A stretch of 47,670 nt of DNA from Streptosporangiales bacterium (GCA_009379955.1 WHST01000039.1:1-47670), one strand, 5' to 3'; positions 17,160 through 23,483 are shown, counted from the first letter of the stretch. A program made the numbers and translations. Notes: generated by a model from the sequence alone, not told the origin.

Positions 17160-17333
17160 TCAGGCGACAGCACCCACCATCGCAGGCGGCGGGTCGTCGC
17201 CCTCGCGCCAGAGCCGGGCCATCCGGTCCGCGCTCACGGCGCCACCACGTCGGCGAGACTCGGCGAGCACGTCGTCAAGCTCGGTATCGTCGGCGAGTTC
17301 CCGCCAGATCCGGGACATCCGGTCCTCGCTCAC
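17160..17333 (-). CDS. 57-aa protein with a tandem SxDRMxR(I/L)WRE motif, coupled to the capsid gene
   Basis: The GTG start overlaps the capsid stop as GTGA. The protein reads MSEDRMSRIWRELADD, then a linker, then VSADRMARLWREGDD, so a 14-residue motif occurs twice. The DNA is duplicated too, each copy starting GTGAGCG(A/C)GGACCGGATG. Coupling to the capsid gene suggests a role in head assembly or simply co-expression, but no family is recognised. Confidence 0.6.
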   Translation of the reverse strand: MSEDRMSRIWRELADDTELDDVLAESRRRGGAVSADRMARLWREGDDPPPAMVGAVA

Positions 17334-18445
17334 GGGGTCACCACGTCGACCGTCGACGCGAACCCGCCGGTGAGTCCAACGCCGTACCCGCCGATCACCG
17401 ACGACGCGACCGTCACGGTACCGGTCTTCACCGAGACCTCAGTCTCAGTCAGGAACCCCTGCGCGTCGAAGAACCGGGCACCGGCCCGCAAATTCGCCAC
17501 CGTCACGAACCCGGTGTTGACCGCGCTGGACGGATAGATCAGCGCGCCACTGAACCGCTGGAACGACTCGGCGATCGTGGCACCGCCGATCGGGGACACG
17601 TCCTGCAGCAGCGCGGCGTTGTCCGGATGGACCAGCACCACGAGGTCGGTCGAGTCAGTGGCGGCGGTGGCGTCGATCACCCGGGCCATCGCCGAGCGGA
17701 CCGCAGCCGGCACATCGGCGCTGAACGCGACCGCGGCACCCGCCGCGGCCTCGACCGCATTGACCAGCACCAGGTCCAGGTCCTTCGCGACCCCGATTGC
17801 GTGCATCCCGACGATCGCGCCGGCGTCGGTGCCGATACGCGATTCACGGCTCATGTCCGTCCAGCGGCCGAAGCGGGCGAGGGTGACGCTTCCGGCGGTG
17901 GACGCGGCGAACTCGGCCAGGCTCACGTTCTCCCCGACCGAGGCCTGAGCCGTGGGCAGCGTCAGGTTCGGGTGCTGCGCTAGCGCGGCGTCCGCCTCCT
18001 GTCGCGGCACACCGGCCACCACGTGAAGCATCCGGGGCCCGGACAGCACGTTGGAGCCCCACACCCGCGGAGCGCCGTAGGTGGTCGTCACGAGCGCCGC
18101 GCGCTGTTCTACATCGGCAGCCTCGAACCGACCCGCGGAACGGGTGTCCAGTGCAGCCTGCAGGTTGTCCAGCGCCTCCGGCCTGAACGCCAGCGGATGC
18201 GCAGAGGCGCGGTGGGACCCGCCCAGCGCCTCGAACCGCGCATCCGAATGCGCCAGGCGCGCCTGCAACGCCTCCTGCTCGGCGATCCGCTCGTCGAACT
18301 GGTCGATCTGGGAGTTCAGGCCCTCGAATGCACGCTGCTCGCTGTCGCTGAACGCACGGTTCTCATCGGCCGCGGCCTGCGCCAAGGCGCGTGCCTGCTC
18401 GTAAACTCGCGCACGATTAGCGCGCACCTTCTCAAGGCTTGACAT
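17330..18445 (-). CDS. HK97-fold phage major capsid protein
   Basis: The 371-aa protein has an N-terminal coiled-coil delta or scaffold region (about residues 1-75, with RAFSDSEQRAFEGLNSQID), a linker, and an HK97-type body ending with the FDAQGFLTETEVSVKTG region and a final glycine-rich strand. GFVTVANLRAGARFF resembles the P-domain end of actinophage capsids. Length is normal for the family. In HK97-type phages the delta domain is removed by a protease, and no protease gene is visible here. The ATG has GGAG 7 nt upstream, buried in a hairpin. Confidence 0.88.
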   Translation of the reverse strand: MSSLEKVRANRARVYEQARALAQAAADENRAFSDSEQRAFEGLNSQIDQFDERIAEQEALQARLAHSDARFEALGGSHRASAHPLAFRPEALDNLQAALDTRSAGRFEAADVEQRAALVTTTYGAPRVWGSNVLSGPRMLHVVAGVPRQEADAALAQHPNLTLPTAQASVGENVSLAEFAASTAGSVTLARFGRWTDMSRESRIGTDAGAIVGMHAIGVAKDLDLVLVNAVEAAAGAAVAFSADVPAAVRSAMARVIDATAATDSTDLVVLVHPDNAALLQDVSPIGGATIAESFQRFSGALIYPSSAVNTGFVTVANLRAGARFFDAQGFLTETEVSVKTGTVTVASSVIGGYGVGLTGGFASTVDVVTP

Positions 18446-18452
18446 AGCTTCA

Positions 18453-18486
18453 CTCCGTAAGTGTCAAAAGGGATTCACTTACGGAG
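18453..18486 (-). promoter_or_regulatory. Hairpin hiding the capsid ribosome binding site
   Basis: In the mRNA CTCCGTAAGTG pairs perfectly with CACTTACGGAG across a 12-nt loop. The GGAG Shine-Dalgarno of the capsid gene is the last part of the 3' arm, 7 nt before the ATG. Translation should be low unless the stem is opened or the upstream arm is missing from the transcript. Confidence 0.65.
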
Positions 18487-18789
18487 TAGAAACCGTTCAC
18501 CCCGGGCACTAAAGCCCCGGCGAGGCCAACCTAGGTTCGAGGTCAGCGGCTCGGTTTGTCCACCACATCCGTGTCGCGTTCGCGGGTGGGTTGCGCCCTG
18601 CCCGCTTACGCCGCACTGTCGGTGCGCTACCCATTCTACCACTCGACTTCTGCCGACCAGTTCCCCGAGTTGGTCGCGTACCTGAGGCTTGGACGGTTCA
18701 GTAAAGTTTTCTGAACCGTCCCGGTGTTCACGCTTGGCAACGCTTGCCAGCCCGGATTCCCGCTGCCGCTCCTTGGCTTCCTTCTGCAT
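18475..18789 (-). CDS. Uncertain ORF with HTH-like fragment upstream of the capsid gene
   Basis: The frame opens MQKEAKERQRESGLASVAKR and contains ENFTEPSKPQVRDQLGELVG, which recalls the DNA-binding helix region of phage ParB-like proteins. The second half (about residue 50 onward) looks non-coding and runs through the capsid leader and into the ribosome-binding-site hairpin. I read it as a truncated gene fragment at a recombination joint. The leader also holds a possible -10 (TAGAAT, minus strand near 18,640) for the capsid gene. Confidence 0.3.
   Translation of the reverse strand: MQKEAKERQRESGLASVAKREHRDGSENFTEPSKPQVRDQLGELVGRSRVVEWVAHRQCGVSGQGATHPRTRHGCGGQTEPLTSNLGWPRRGFSARGERFLLRK
18680..18712. 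repeat. Repeat copy A with inverted repeat around TAAAGTTTT
   Basis: ACCTGAGGCTTGG followed a few bases later by TTCAGTAAAGTTTTCT recurs at 18,802-18,832. In this copy GACGGTTCAG (18,692-18,701) and CTGAACCGTC (18,711-18,720) form 10-bp inverted arms around the A/T-rich centre, like a repressor operator or terminator. Both copies also encode ENFTE..KPQVRD in one frame, so duplication of coding sequence is an alternative. Confidence 0.5.
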
Positions 18790-18801
18790 CAGCGATCACG
18801 A

Positions 18802-18832
18802 ACCTGAGGCTTGGTTTCAGTAAAGTTTTCTG
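18802..18832. repeat. Repeat copy B of the 18,680 repeat
   Basis: ACCTGAGGCTTGG then TTTCAGTAAAGTTTTCT matches copy A, but the outer inverted arms are mostly lost. It lies in the 46-nt gap between the preceding gene stop and the next ATG. Confidence 0.5.
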
Positions 18833-18835
18833 GAA

Positions 18836-19165
18836 CTATTCCCCCTCGTCGAGCCCCATCGGCCACTCGACACGGCCCGCGGCCGGCGTCACCGCGTCGT
18901 CGACCGCACGCGCCAACGCACGCCGCCGGTCACGCTCCTCAGCGAGCTTGAGAGCCGCGCTCATCAACGCATCACGCTCCCGCGCGATCTGCGCCAGCGC
19001 GCGGTCAAGCTCGCCGTCATCGAACTCCCACGCGCGGATGATCATGTCTGCCCCCCAGTTCCTCGGGGAACCGAACCCGAGTTGCGACGCCAGGCGGAAC
19101 ACCCAGGCCGGCACGACCCGCAGTCGGCCGACGACCACAGAGCCGCACAGACCATCCGCCAGCAC
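18836..19165 (-). CDS. Element protein of unknown function, partly frame-overlapping its upstream neighbour
   Basis: The clearly coding part from the ATG at 19,045 reads MIIRAWEFDDGELDRALA and continues as a charged helical protein. Coding bias in this frame extends upstream to about 19,165 (VVVGRLRVVPAWVFRLASQL), where a GTG could serve as start. The upstream gene overlaps this stretch in another frame with worse bias. Either the two are one frameshifted gene or this is a long overlap. No family is recognised. Confidence 0.5.
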   Translation of the reverse strand: MLADGLCGSVVVGRLRVVPAWVFRLASQLGFGSPRNWGADMIIRAWEFDDGELDRALAQIARERDALMSAALKLAEERDRRRALARAVDDAVTPAAGRVEWPMGLDEGE

Positions 19166-19365
19166 CGACGCGCCAGCAGCGCGTCCAACACGTCATCCCC
19201 CTGACGGCAAGCGCCCAGAGCACGCAGCACCGTACGCAGCCACTTCTGCGCGGCCGGATCGCCATCCTCGGCCAGCAGCAGCGCCAGACGCGCCAGATCA
19301 CGCGACCCCCGGCTACCGGGAATCACCGACCGCGCCACATAGCGACGCACCCGAGCCTCACGCAT
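19042..19365 (-). CDS. Element protein of unknown function, 107 aa
   Basis: The ATG overlaps the stop of the upstream gene by 8 nt, and the stop overlaps the next ATG (ATGA). The first 65 residues (MREARVRRYVARSVIPGSRG onward, ending DDVLDALLARR) look coding. The rest is Cys- and Trp-rich with poor codon bias, and the good bias moves to the frame of the next gene. A single-base frameshift near 19,165 is likely. Confidence 0.5.
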   Translation of the reverse strand: MREARVRRYVARSVIPGSRGSRDLARLALLLAEDGDPAAQKWLRTVLRALGACRQGDDVLDALLARRCWRMVCAALWSSADCGSCRPGCSAWRRNSGSVPRGTGGQT

Positions 19366-19621
19366 CGCGCTGTCGCAGAAGATCATCAAGCTCGGCATCC
19401 GACACACCACGACCACCCATGCCACCCTCACCAGTGAGATCCGCCAGCAGCAGCCGCATCTCCCGCACCGCCGGCCCCAACCCGTAACCCGGGATCGAAC
19501 CATCCGTCAGCCGCTCCGCCAGATGCGCGGCCAACGCCGCACACGCACGACGACCAGGATCCATCTCACCGAGCGACTCAACGAGCCTGTCCACTTCCGT
19601 CCGAAAATCACCAAGATCCAC
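19358..19621 (-). CDS. Small phage-type protein, weakly like a terminase small-subunit family
   Basis: The 87-aa protein starts at a GTG with AAGGGA upstream. It is acidic and helical, with PGRRACAALAAHLAERLTDG in the middle, VREMRLLLADLTGEG after it and DDLLRQRDA at the end. The layout recalls short terminase-small-subunit-like proteins of actinophages, which end in a similar acidic/basic tail, but I cannot see a decisive motif. Confidence 0.5.
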   Translation of the reverse strand: MDLGDFRTEVDRLVESLGEMDPGRRACAALAAHLAERLTDGSIPGYGLGPAVREMRLLLADLTGEGGMGGRGVSDAELDDLLRQRDA

Positions 19622-20027
19622 TTCGTTCCCTTTCAGCTCAAGATCACAACGGGTTTTCTTTTCCCACCCACGGTCAGAAACGCCCGACTGAGCGGTCAGC
19701 GTGAGGAGTCGGGATCAGAAAACACCCCCGGGGGGGTACCGGGTGTACTCATGGGGGGTACGGGTGTCCTGTGAGGCCCCGGCACCCCGTTCCTAGTACT
19801 CGGTACCGGGGTGGCCCTGTACGGGTCTCTACGGGCTCCCTGTGCCCTCCTAGGGCCATGTGTGGTCATGTGCGTGCGTGTCATGGCCCTACGCCCTCTG
19901 CGTTCCGAGTGCCTGCGTCGTTGTCGTGCCCGACGTCGTGCACGTGCGGTTGGCCAGCCCCTCGCACGCCTGGTGTGTGCGTCGCTGCCACCGTGGCCGA
20001 CCAGCCTGGCGATCAGGTCGTCGAGGG
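19622..20027. other. Repeat-rich, frame-broken stretch
   Basis: This region holds G/C-rich short repeats (several GTACC and GGGGG units at 19,720-19,830) and a poor minus-strand open frame from a GTG at 20,031 to a stop at 19,696. Only the first 20 or so residues of that frame (MTLDDLIARLVGHGGSDAH) have coding bias. A different frame is better after that. I read it as decayed coding sequence. Confidence 0.4.
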
Positions 20028-20204
20028 TCACTCGGTGTCGCCTCGTCGACCACGCCGGCCGCGTCGTCGGTGACGGCCAGGGCGACGACGCACCCAGATG
20101 CTGGGCACCCGCTGCTCTCGCTCAGCTCTGTCGAGTGCCGCCATGACCTCGGTGTCGGTCGGGTCCAGCGGCTCGTACTCCGGTGGGTTGTCAGTGATCG
20201 TCAT
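20028..20204 (-). pseudogene. Small element gene with probable frameshift
   Basis: The ATG has GAGGTGA 6 nt upstream and reads MTITDNPPEYEPLDPTDTEV with good codon bias up to SIWV. The frame then becomes an Arg-rich run, while the frame one base over reads VVALAVTDDAAGVVDEAT with strong bias. A single-base indel near 20,095 is likely. The function is unknown. The original product probably ran on through 20,031. Confidence 0.5.
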
Positions 20205-20470
20205 GTGTGTTCACCTCGTCGAATACGGCAGTGATGGCGTTGATGGATGCGTGGTCGTCTCGGGCTGCGAGGAGCCGGATAGCGGCTGCGGTCGCTGCCG
20301 CCCACCGCGCTACCCCGTGGGTCGGGGTCGTCGCTGTCGAGGTCGGCGGCGGTGAGGAGTTGCCCGGTGCGTTCCGGTCCTAGCCCGAAGAAACGGAGTC
20401 GCTTGACGAGCCGTCTGGTGACGCCATGTCGACGAGCTTCCCGGTGATCTTCCCGGCGCTGATCAGTCAT
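20201..20470 (-). pseudogene. Element gene with probable frameshift
   Basis: The first half (MTDQRREDHREARRHGVTRR and on to LLTAADLDSDD) has fair coding bias. The second half turns Arg/His/Pro-rich, while the frame one base over reads ARWAAATAAAIRLLAARDD then HASINAITAVFDEVNTHDDH and stops inside the next gene. The switch lies at a CCCC run near 20,320. The repaired protein would be about 95 aa, family unknown. Confidence 0.5.
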
Positions 20471-20691
20471 CGCTCACTGCCGCATCTCCGGTGTGGCCCG
20501 GTGTGGCCCGGTGTGGCCCGGCCGCACTTGGCGTGGGTGTGGCCCGTGGCCCCGCTATATAGGCCACGGCCACGGCCACACTTGCCGGACACACGCGCCG
20601 ACGTGATCACTGGGCCACACCTGGCGCGAAGATCCGAGCGCGGTTCGGCCCCTCCCCGGATCGCCTGAACAGTCTCCGTTTTCATGATCAA
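20467..20691 (-). CDS. Small Cys/His-rich protein with GHTGPH-type repeats
   Basis: The 74-aa ORF starts at a TTG 7 nt after GGAG and ends in an ATGA overlap. Its C-terminal half contains KCGRGRGLYSGATGHTHAKC and then GRATPGHTGPHR, a Cys/His pattern seen in small actinophage zinc-binding proteins. The DNA behind it has three exact tandem GTGTGGCCCG units (20,491-20,520). The function is unknown. Confidence 0.5.
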   Translation of the reverse strand: MIMKTETVQAIRGGAEPRSDLRARCGPVITSARVSGKCGRGRGLYSGATGHTHAKCGRATPGHTGPHRRCGSER

Positions 20692-20812
20692 CTCGCCACT
20701 CCTCTGTTGGTTCTTCTAAGCGATTCAGTTACGGCCTTAAATGGTTACTGCCGTGAGTCCCGTCCCGTCCCGTCCCGTCCTGGGGTAACCGGTAACCCGG
20801 TAACCGGTAACC
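20681..20812. other. Candidate replication origin: GGTAACC iterons beside an A/T-richer stretch
   Basis: Four copies of GGTAACC start at 20,784, 20,791, 20,799 and 20,806 (spacing 7, 8, 7). They lie inside the 3' end of the replication-initiator-like gene, where they encode LPVTGLPVTP. Next to them is a GTCCC tandem run (20,757-20,780) and an A/T-richer stretch (about 20,681-20,755). An origin within the initiator gene is the arrangement of lambda-type phages. Confidence 0.5.
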
Positions 20813-21206
20813 CGGCCTTGCTCGGGCACGTATCCCGCGGGCAGTGACGCGAGTGATTGCCCGCCTCGCACTGCCGTTTCCGGTACGCCGCCGTGTTCTT
20901 CCGCTTCCTCGGCAGCAAGCTTTCGTCACGTTCACCCGGCGGCGGCAGGTGCTCGTCGATGGTCAACACGGTGACGTCGTGGTCGCCGATATCGAGCACA
21001 CCGGCCGACCGCAACTCCTCGTGACACGCGCCAGGGTCACGGACGTCTGACACGCGGCACGCCACCTGTAGCGGCAGTGTCCCGTCGTACCGCTCGGTTG
21101 CGCTGCACGTCTCGACCAGGGCGAGATAGTGCCAGCGCGCGGCATGAGAGACGTTGTCCCATGCCTTGGCGGACGTGAACCGGTCGTCATAGCGCACCCA
21201 ACTCAT
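20745..21206 (-). CDS. Phage replication-initiator-like protein
   Basis: The 153-aa protein begins MSWVRYDDRFTSAKAWDNVS, the typical start of actinophage replisome-organiser or winged-helix replication proteins. HYLALVETCSATERYDGTLP and a compact Cys/His cluster (RQCEAGNHSRHCPRDTCP) follow. The C-terminus is the iteron-encoded Pro/Val/Thr-Gly repeat. The ATG at 21,206 has GGGAGG 8 nt upstream. It overlaps the upstream stop by 4 nt. It is the best candidate for initiating replication of the excised element. Confidence 0.65.
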   Translation of the reverse strand: MSWVRYDDRFTSAKAWDNVSHAARWHYLALVETCSATERYDGTLPLQVACRVSDVRDPGACHEELRSAGVLDIGDHDVTVLTIDEHLPPPGERDESLLPRKRKNTAAYRKRQCEAGNHSRHCPRDTCPSKAGLPVTGLPVTPGRDGTGRDSRQ

Positions 21207-21421
21207 CCGCGTGCCTCCCGTCGTAGCCAAGCGGCGGCACGCCGGCGAGCAGTCGCAGATGCGTACGGGGAGCTGGCGAGCCGGCGCGCGATCTCACGGC
21301 ACCGGTCGAGCCGTACGGCCAGCGTCCCCCGGTGACGTTGGGCTGCCGCCCGCTGGCGCGCACGTCGTCGCCCGTCGGTCGACACGGCAGGCCGTGAGGG
21401 CAGGTCGAACAAGGTCGTCAC
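21203..21421 (-). CDS. Element small basic protein, 72 aa
   Basis: The GTG overlaps the upstream stop as GTGA and the stop overlaps the next ATG. It reads MTTLFDLPSRPAVSTDGRRR, then an Arg/Ala-rich helix (ARQRAAAQRHRGTLAVRLDR). It is probably nucleic-acid-associated because of charge, but no family is recognised. Confidence 0.6.
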   Translation of the reverse strand: MTTLFDLPSRPAVSTDGRRRARQRAAAQRHRGTLAVRLDRCREIARRLASSPYASATARRRAAAWLRREARG

Positions 21422-21654
21422 GGCGTCACCTGCCGCACCTTGACCGGCACCGACCAGTACTCGCACGCAGCGACGAGGTCGGGGACCTTGACCGCCGGGA
21501 TCACCCATCCGCGCGCGTAAGGGCTCCACTTCGCCATGCGGTCGGTGAGGAGGAACTCCGTCTGCAAGATGCGCTTGACGCCCCTGCCGGTGACCAGGGC
21601 CAGACCACGGGACTCGTCGACAGTGATCCACACGAACGTGTCGGGCGCCGTCAT
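21418..21654 (-). CDS. Element protein of unknown function, 78 aa
   Basis: The ATG overlaps the upstream stop (ATGA). The sequence MTAPDTFVWITVDESRGLAL then LLTDRMAKWSPYARGWVIPA looks like a small globular alpha/beta protein with good codon bias. Similar short proteins occur in actinobacterial phages and integrative elements. The function is not known. Confidence 0.65.
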   Translation of the reverse strand: MTAPDTFVWITVDESRGLALVTGRGVKRILQTEFLLTDRMAKWSPYARGWVIPAVKVPDLVAACEYWSVPVKVRQVTP

Positions 21655-21848
21655 GCCGCTGCCATCCGTTGACGCAGACTGGTGATGTAGGGCCCGTGCG
21701 GTCCGTACCCGCCGATCGCGCTGTGGCCGTAGTCGACGACACCGACAAGGTCGACGAGACGACAGTCAGGGTCGTCGAGCCGCCACGGCGGCAACGGCAG
21801 GGGGCGCGACCAGCATCCGCAGGGGCATGGGCGCGGAGGGGGTACCAT
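21651..21848 (-). CDS. Element small protein with CPCGCW motif, 65 aa
   Basis: From the ATG at 21,848 it reads MVPPPRPCPCGCWSRPLPLP and later GYGPHGPYITSLRQRMAAA. It ends in ATGA overlap with the next gene. A GTG at 21,929 in the same frame overlaps the stop of the upstream gene and would add 27 residues, but that stretch spans a strong hairpin and looks non-coding. The function is unknown. Confidence 0.5.
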   Translation of the reverse strand: MVPPPRPCPCGCWSRPLPLPPWRLDDPDCRLVDLVGVVDYGHSAIGGYGPHGPYITSLRQRMAAA

Positions 21849-21885
21849 GGCCGTGACGTCGACGCCTTGCCGCTGATTCGTCGCG

Positions 21886-21915
21886 GAGCCGCCCGGTCCC
21901 CCGACAGGGCGGCTC
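21886..21915. terminator. Hairpin inside the operon, possible attenuator
   Basis: GAGCCGCCC pairs with GGGCGGCTC over a 12-nt loop. It lies between the first operon gene and the second. On the plus strand TTCTC follows. On the operon strand it may reduce read-through after the first gene. Confidence 0.5.
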
Positions 21916-21925
21916 TTCTCTGCGG

Positions 21926-22201
21926 TCACCCGTTACCGCCGCTGCGGTTACTGCGGGCACGCGATGCCGCGAACGACAATCGCTGCATGTGCGCGCGGTA
22001 CGCGCAGTCGACGCGTCGCTCAAGTTCGGCGTCGGACAGGCCGGGGGACTCGGCTTCGACCTGCCGGCGGAACTTGGCACGCAGACCGGCATGCGCGCGC
22101 TGCGCGTTGGCCTTGCCGTCCTCCTGCGACCACCGGGTGTTCGCAGCGATCCGAGCGCGCAGGACGCGCTGCTCAGGGGTGAGATTCTTGGATGCGGCCA
22201 T
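21926..22201 (-). CDS. Conserved small protein of actinobacterial mobile elements, first gene of the operon
   Basis: The 91-aa protein reads MAASKNLTPEQRVLRARIAA then GLRAKFRRQVEAESPGLSDA, AELERRVDCAYRAHMQRL and a basic tail. This K-N-L-T-P-E-x-R-x-x-R-A pattern with a C-terminal AH(M)xRLAxxSAR motif is common in small proteins of Streptomyces plasmids, integrative elements and phages. The function is unknown. The ATG has GGAG 7 nt upstream, inside a hairpin. It is the first gene of the minus-strand operon and divergent from the gene at 22,324. Confidence 0.7.
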   Translation of the reverse strand: MAASKNLTPEQRVLRARIAANTRWSQEDGKANAQRAHAGLRAKFRRQVEAESPGLSDAELERRVDCAYRAHMQRLSFAASRARSNRSGGNG

Positions 22202-22203
22202 GC

Positions 22204-22234
22204 GGGACTCCAGCCGCGTTGCGCGGCGAGTCCC
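22204..22234 (-). promoter_or_regulatory. Hairpin hiding the ribosome binding site of the first operon gene
   Basis: In the mRNA GGGACTC pairs with GAGTCCC, with an inner stem GCCGCG/CGCGGC and a 3-nt loop. The GGAG of the following ATG overlaps the 3' arm. This matches the design seen before the capsid gene, with different sequence. Confidence 0.6.
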
Positions 22235-22311
22235 GGGAGTCACACGAGAGCCGGGGTTCATGCCAGGCGCGCCGTGAATGACACGCGTGGTATTTGGCTG
22301 TGACACCAGGC

Positions 22312-22323
22312 TAGCATGTAGGG
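22312..22323 (+). promoter_or_regulatory. -10 box for a leaderless gene at 22,324
   Basis: TAGCAT at 22,312-22,317 lies 6 nt before the GTG. The divergent region up to 22,201 also must hold the promoter of the minus-strand operon. TGTCATTCACG and the TGTGACACC stretch are possible sites, but I cannot define them. Confidence 0.4.
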
Positions 22324-22575
22324 GTGACGGATGGTGAGGGGCTCACCCGGCAGACCCGCGAGCTAGGTCGGGACGCGCTCGTCCGCGTCTGCTGCCGAGG
22401 CTGCCGGCGCCGACTCGGGCAACTCCGCCGCGTCGTCAGCAGCGAACCTGATCACATCTACGACTGTGACCGCTGCGACCGGTCGTACCCCATCACCGGG
22501 CCGCGGATGTTCCACGCGTACGTGTCCGCGCTGGGGACCGGGAGCCGTGTCGTCGAACTGCCGCTGCGCAGTTAG
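22324..22575 (+). CDS. Small zinc-binding protein of the element, 83 aa
   Basis: The protein begins MTDGEGLTRQTRELGRDALV and carries CCRGC and YDCDRC pairs about 28 residues apart, a plausible zinc ribbon. The middle and C-terminal parts (PRMFHAYVSALGTGSRVVEL) have normal codon bias. Its TAG stop overlaps the convergent integrase TAA (the bases TTAG). It is the only plus-strand gene in the right half, so a regulatory or excision role is possible but unproven. Confidence 0.6.
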   Translation: MTDGEGLTRQTRELGRDALVRVCCRGCRRRLGQLRRVVSSEPDHIYDCDRCDRSYPITGPRMFHAYVSALGTGSRVVELPLRS

Positions 22576-23471
22576 AGCCGGTCTCCGAGGCGGAGCCGCC
22601 GCGCCGCTTCCCGCGCCCGCTGCTCGGCGGCGGATGAACCGTAGACCGCCAACATCGCGTCGGATGTCCAGCCCATCAACCGTTTGAGGTCCTGCTCGCC
22701 GCCCCCGGCGGCTAGCCACGAGTGCGCGGCGGTGTGCCGGAACCGGTGCGCATGAAGGTCGACGACGCCCGCCTGCGTACCCCGGATACGGATCCGCTCG
22801 TCTAGTCCGTCGACGGATAGCGGTCCGCGTTGCGACAGCCAGAGCCGGTCGGTCTCGCCCGCCTTGGGATGCTTGCGCCGCTCCCGCAAGTACCTGTCCA
22901 GGGCGCGGGACGTCTTCGCACCGAACGGCACGACCCGCACCTTGCGGCCCTTGCCGATCACCCGGACCACCTCGACGTCGAAGTCGACGTCGAGGAGAGT
23001 GAGTCGGGTGACCTCGGAGATCCGCACGCCGCAGTCGAACAGCACTCGCAGGATCGCGTGGTCACGGCGATCGGCGAACGCCGACCCTGCCGTTGCCTTC
23101 AGTAGAGCGCCGATCTCCTCGTCAGTGAGTATGGGAACAGGTTGGGGCGCGGCCTTCGGTTGCTCCATCCCTTCCATGGGGGAGCGGTCGACCAGGTTCT
23201 CTGCGACGAGCCAGCGGCAGAACCGGCGGAGACCTCGAAACCGGGTGGACAGGGTGTTGGTCGACTGCCCGGCGTCGGCGAGATCACCGAGCCAGTGCGC
23301 GATCGCCGAGCGGGTGAGTTCGTCGAGCGTCGGTTGCCTGCCACGGTCGGTGAGCCAGCGGGTGAAGAACCGCACCGACTGGCCGTACAGCTCGACCGTG
23401 CGGGGCGCCTTGTCCGCGGCGCGCAGGTGCCGCCGCCAGGAGGCGACCAGGTCGTCGAGCCGTTCTGCCAT
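22572..23471 (-). CDS. int: Tyrosine recombinase (integrase)
   Basis: The 299-aa protein has a SAM-like core-binding domain (residues about 5-90, WRRHLRAADKAPRTVELYGQ) and a catalytic domain. The first catalytic Arg is in GVRISEVTRL near residue 146, HxxR lies in DLHAHRFRHTAAHS near 240, the G-W pair near 267 and the Tyr nucleophile in AVYGSS near 276. All key residues are present. There is no long arm-binding AP2 extension, as in XerC-like integrases. TAAGCT lies 6 nt before the ATG. It sits beside attR and should integrate and help excise the element. Confidence 0.93.
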   Translation of the reverse strand: MAERLDDLVASWRRHLRAADKAPRTVELYGQSVRFFTRWLTDRGRQPTLDELTRSAIAHWLGDLADAGQSTNTLSTRFRGLRRFCRWLVAENLVDRSPMEGMEQPKAAPQPVPILTDEEIGALLKATAGSAFADRRDHAILRVLFDCGVRISEVTRLTLLDVDFDVEVVRVIGKGRKVRVVPFGAKTSRALDRYLRERRKHPKAGETDRLWLSQRGPLSVDGLDERIRIRGTQAGVVDLHAHRFRHTAAHSWLAAGGGEQDLKRLMGWTSDAMLAVYGSSAAEQRAREAARRLRLGDRL

Positions 23472-23483
23472 GAGGCTAGCTTA
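23472..23483 (-). promoter_or_regulatory. Integrase leaderless promoter overlapping an arm site
   Basis: On the minus strand TAAGCT (23,478-23,483) is followed by 6 nt and the ATG. The P2-type repeat at 23,481-23,494 overlaps the upstream edge of this box, so integrase bound there could repress its own gene. Confidence 0.45.

Noticed and set aside
18487-18680. Riboswitch or group I intron in the capsid leader
   Set aside because: The region has small stems and a tRNA-like TGGGTAGCGC stretch, but no conserved core of any class I know. I only claim the ribosome-binding-site hairpin.
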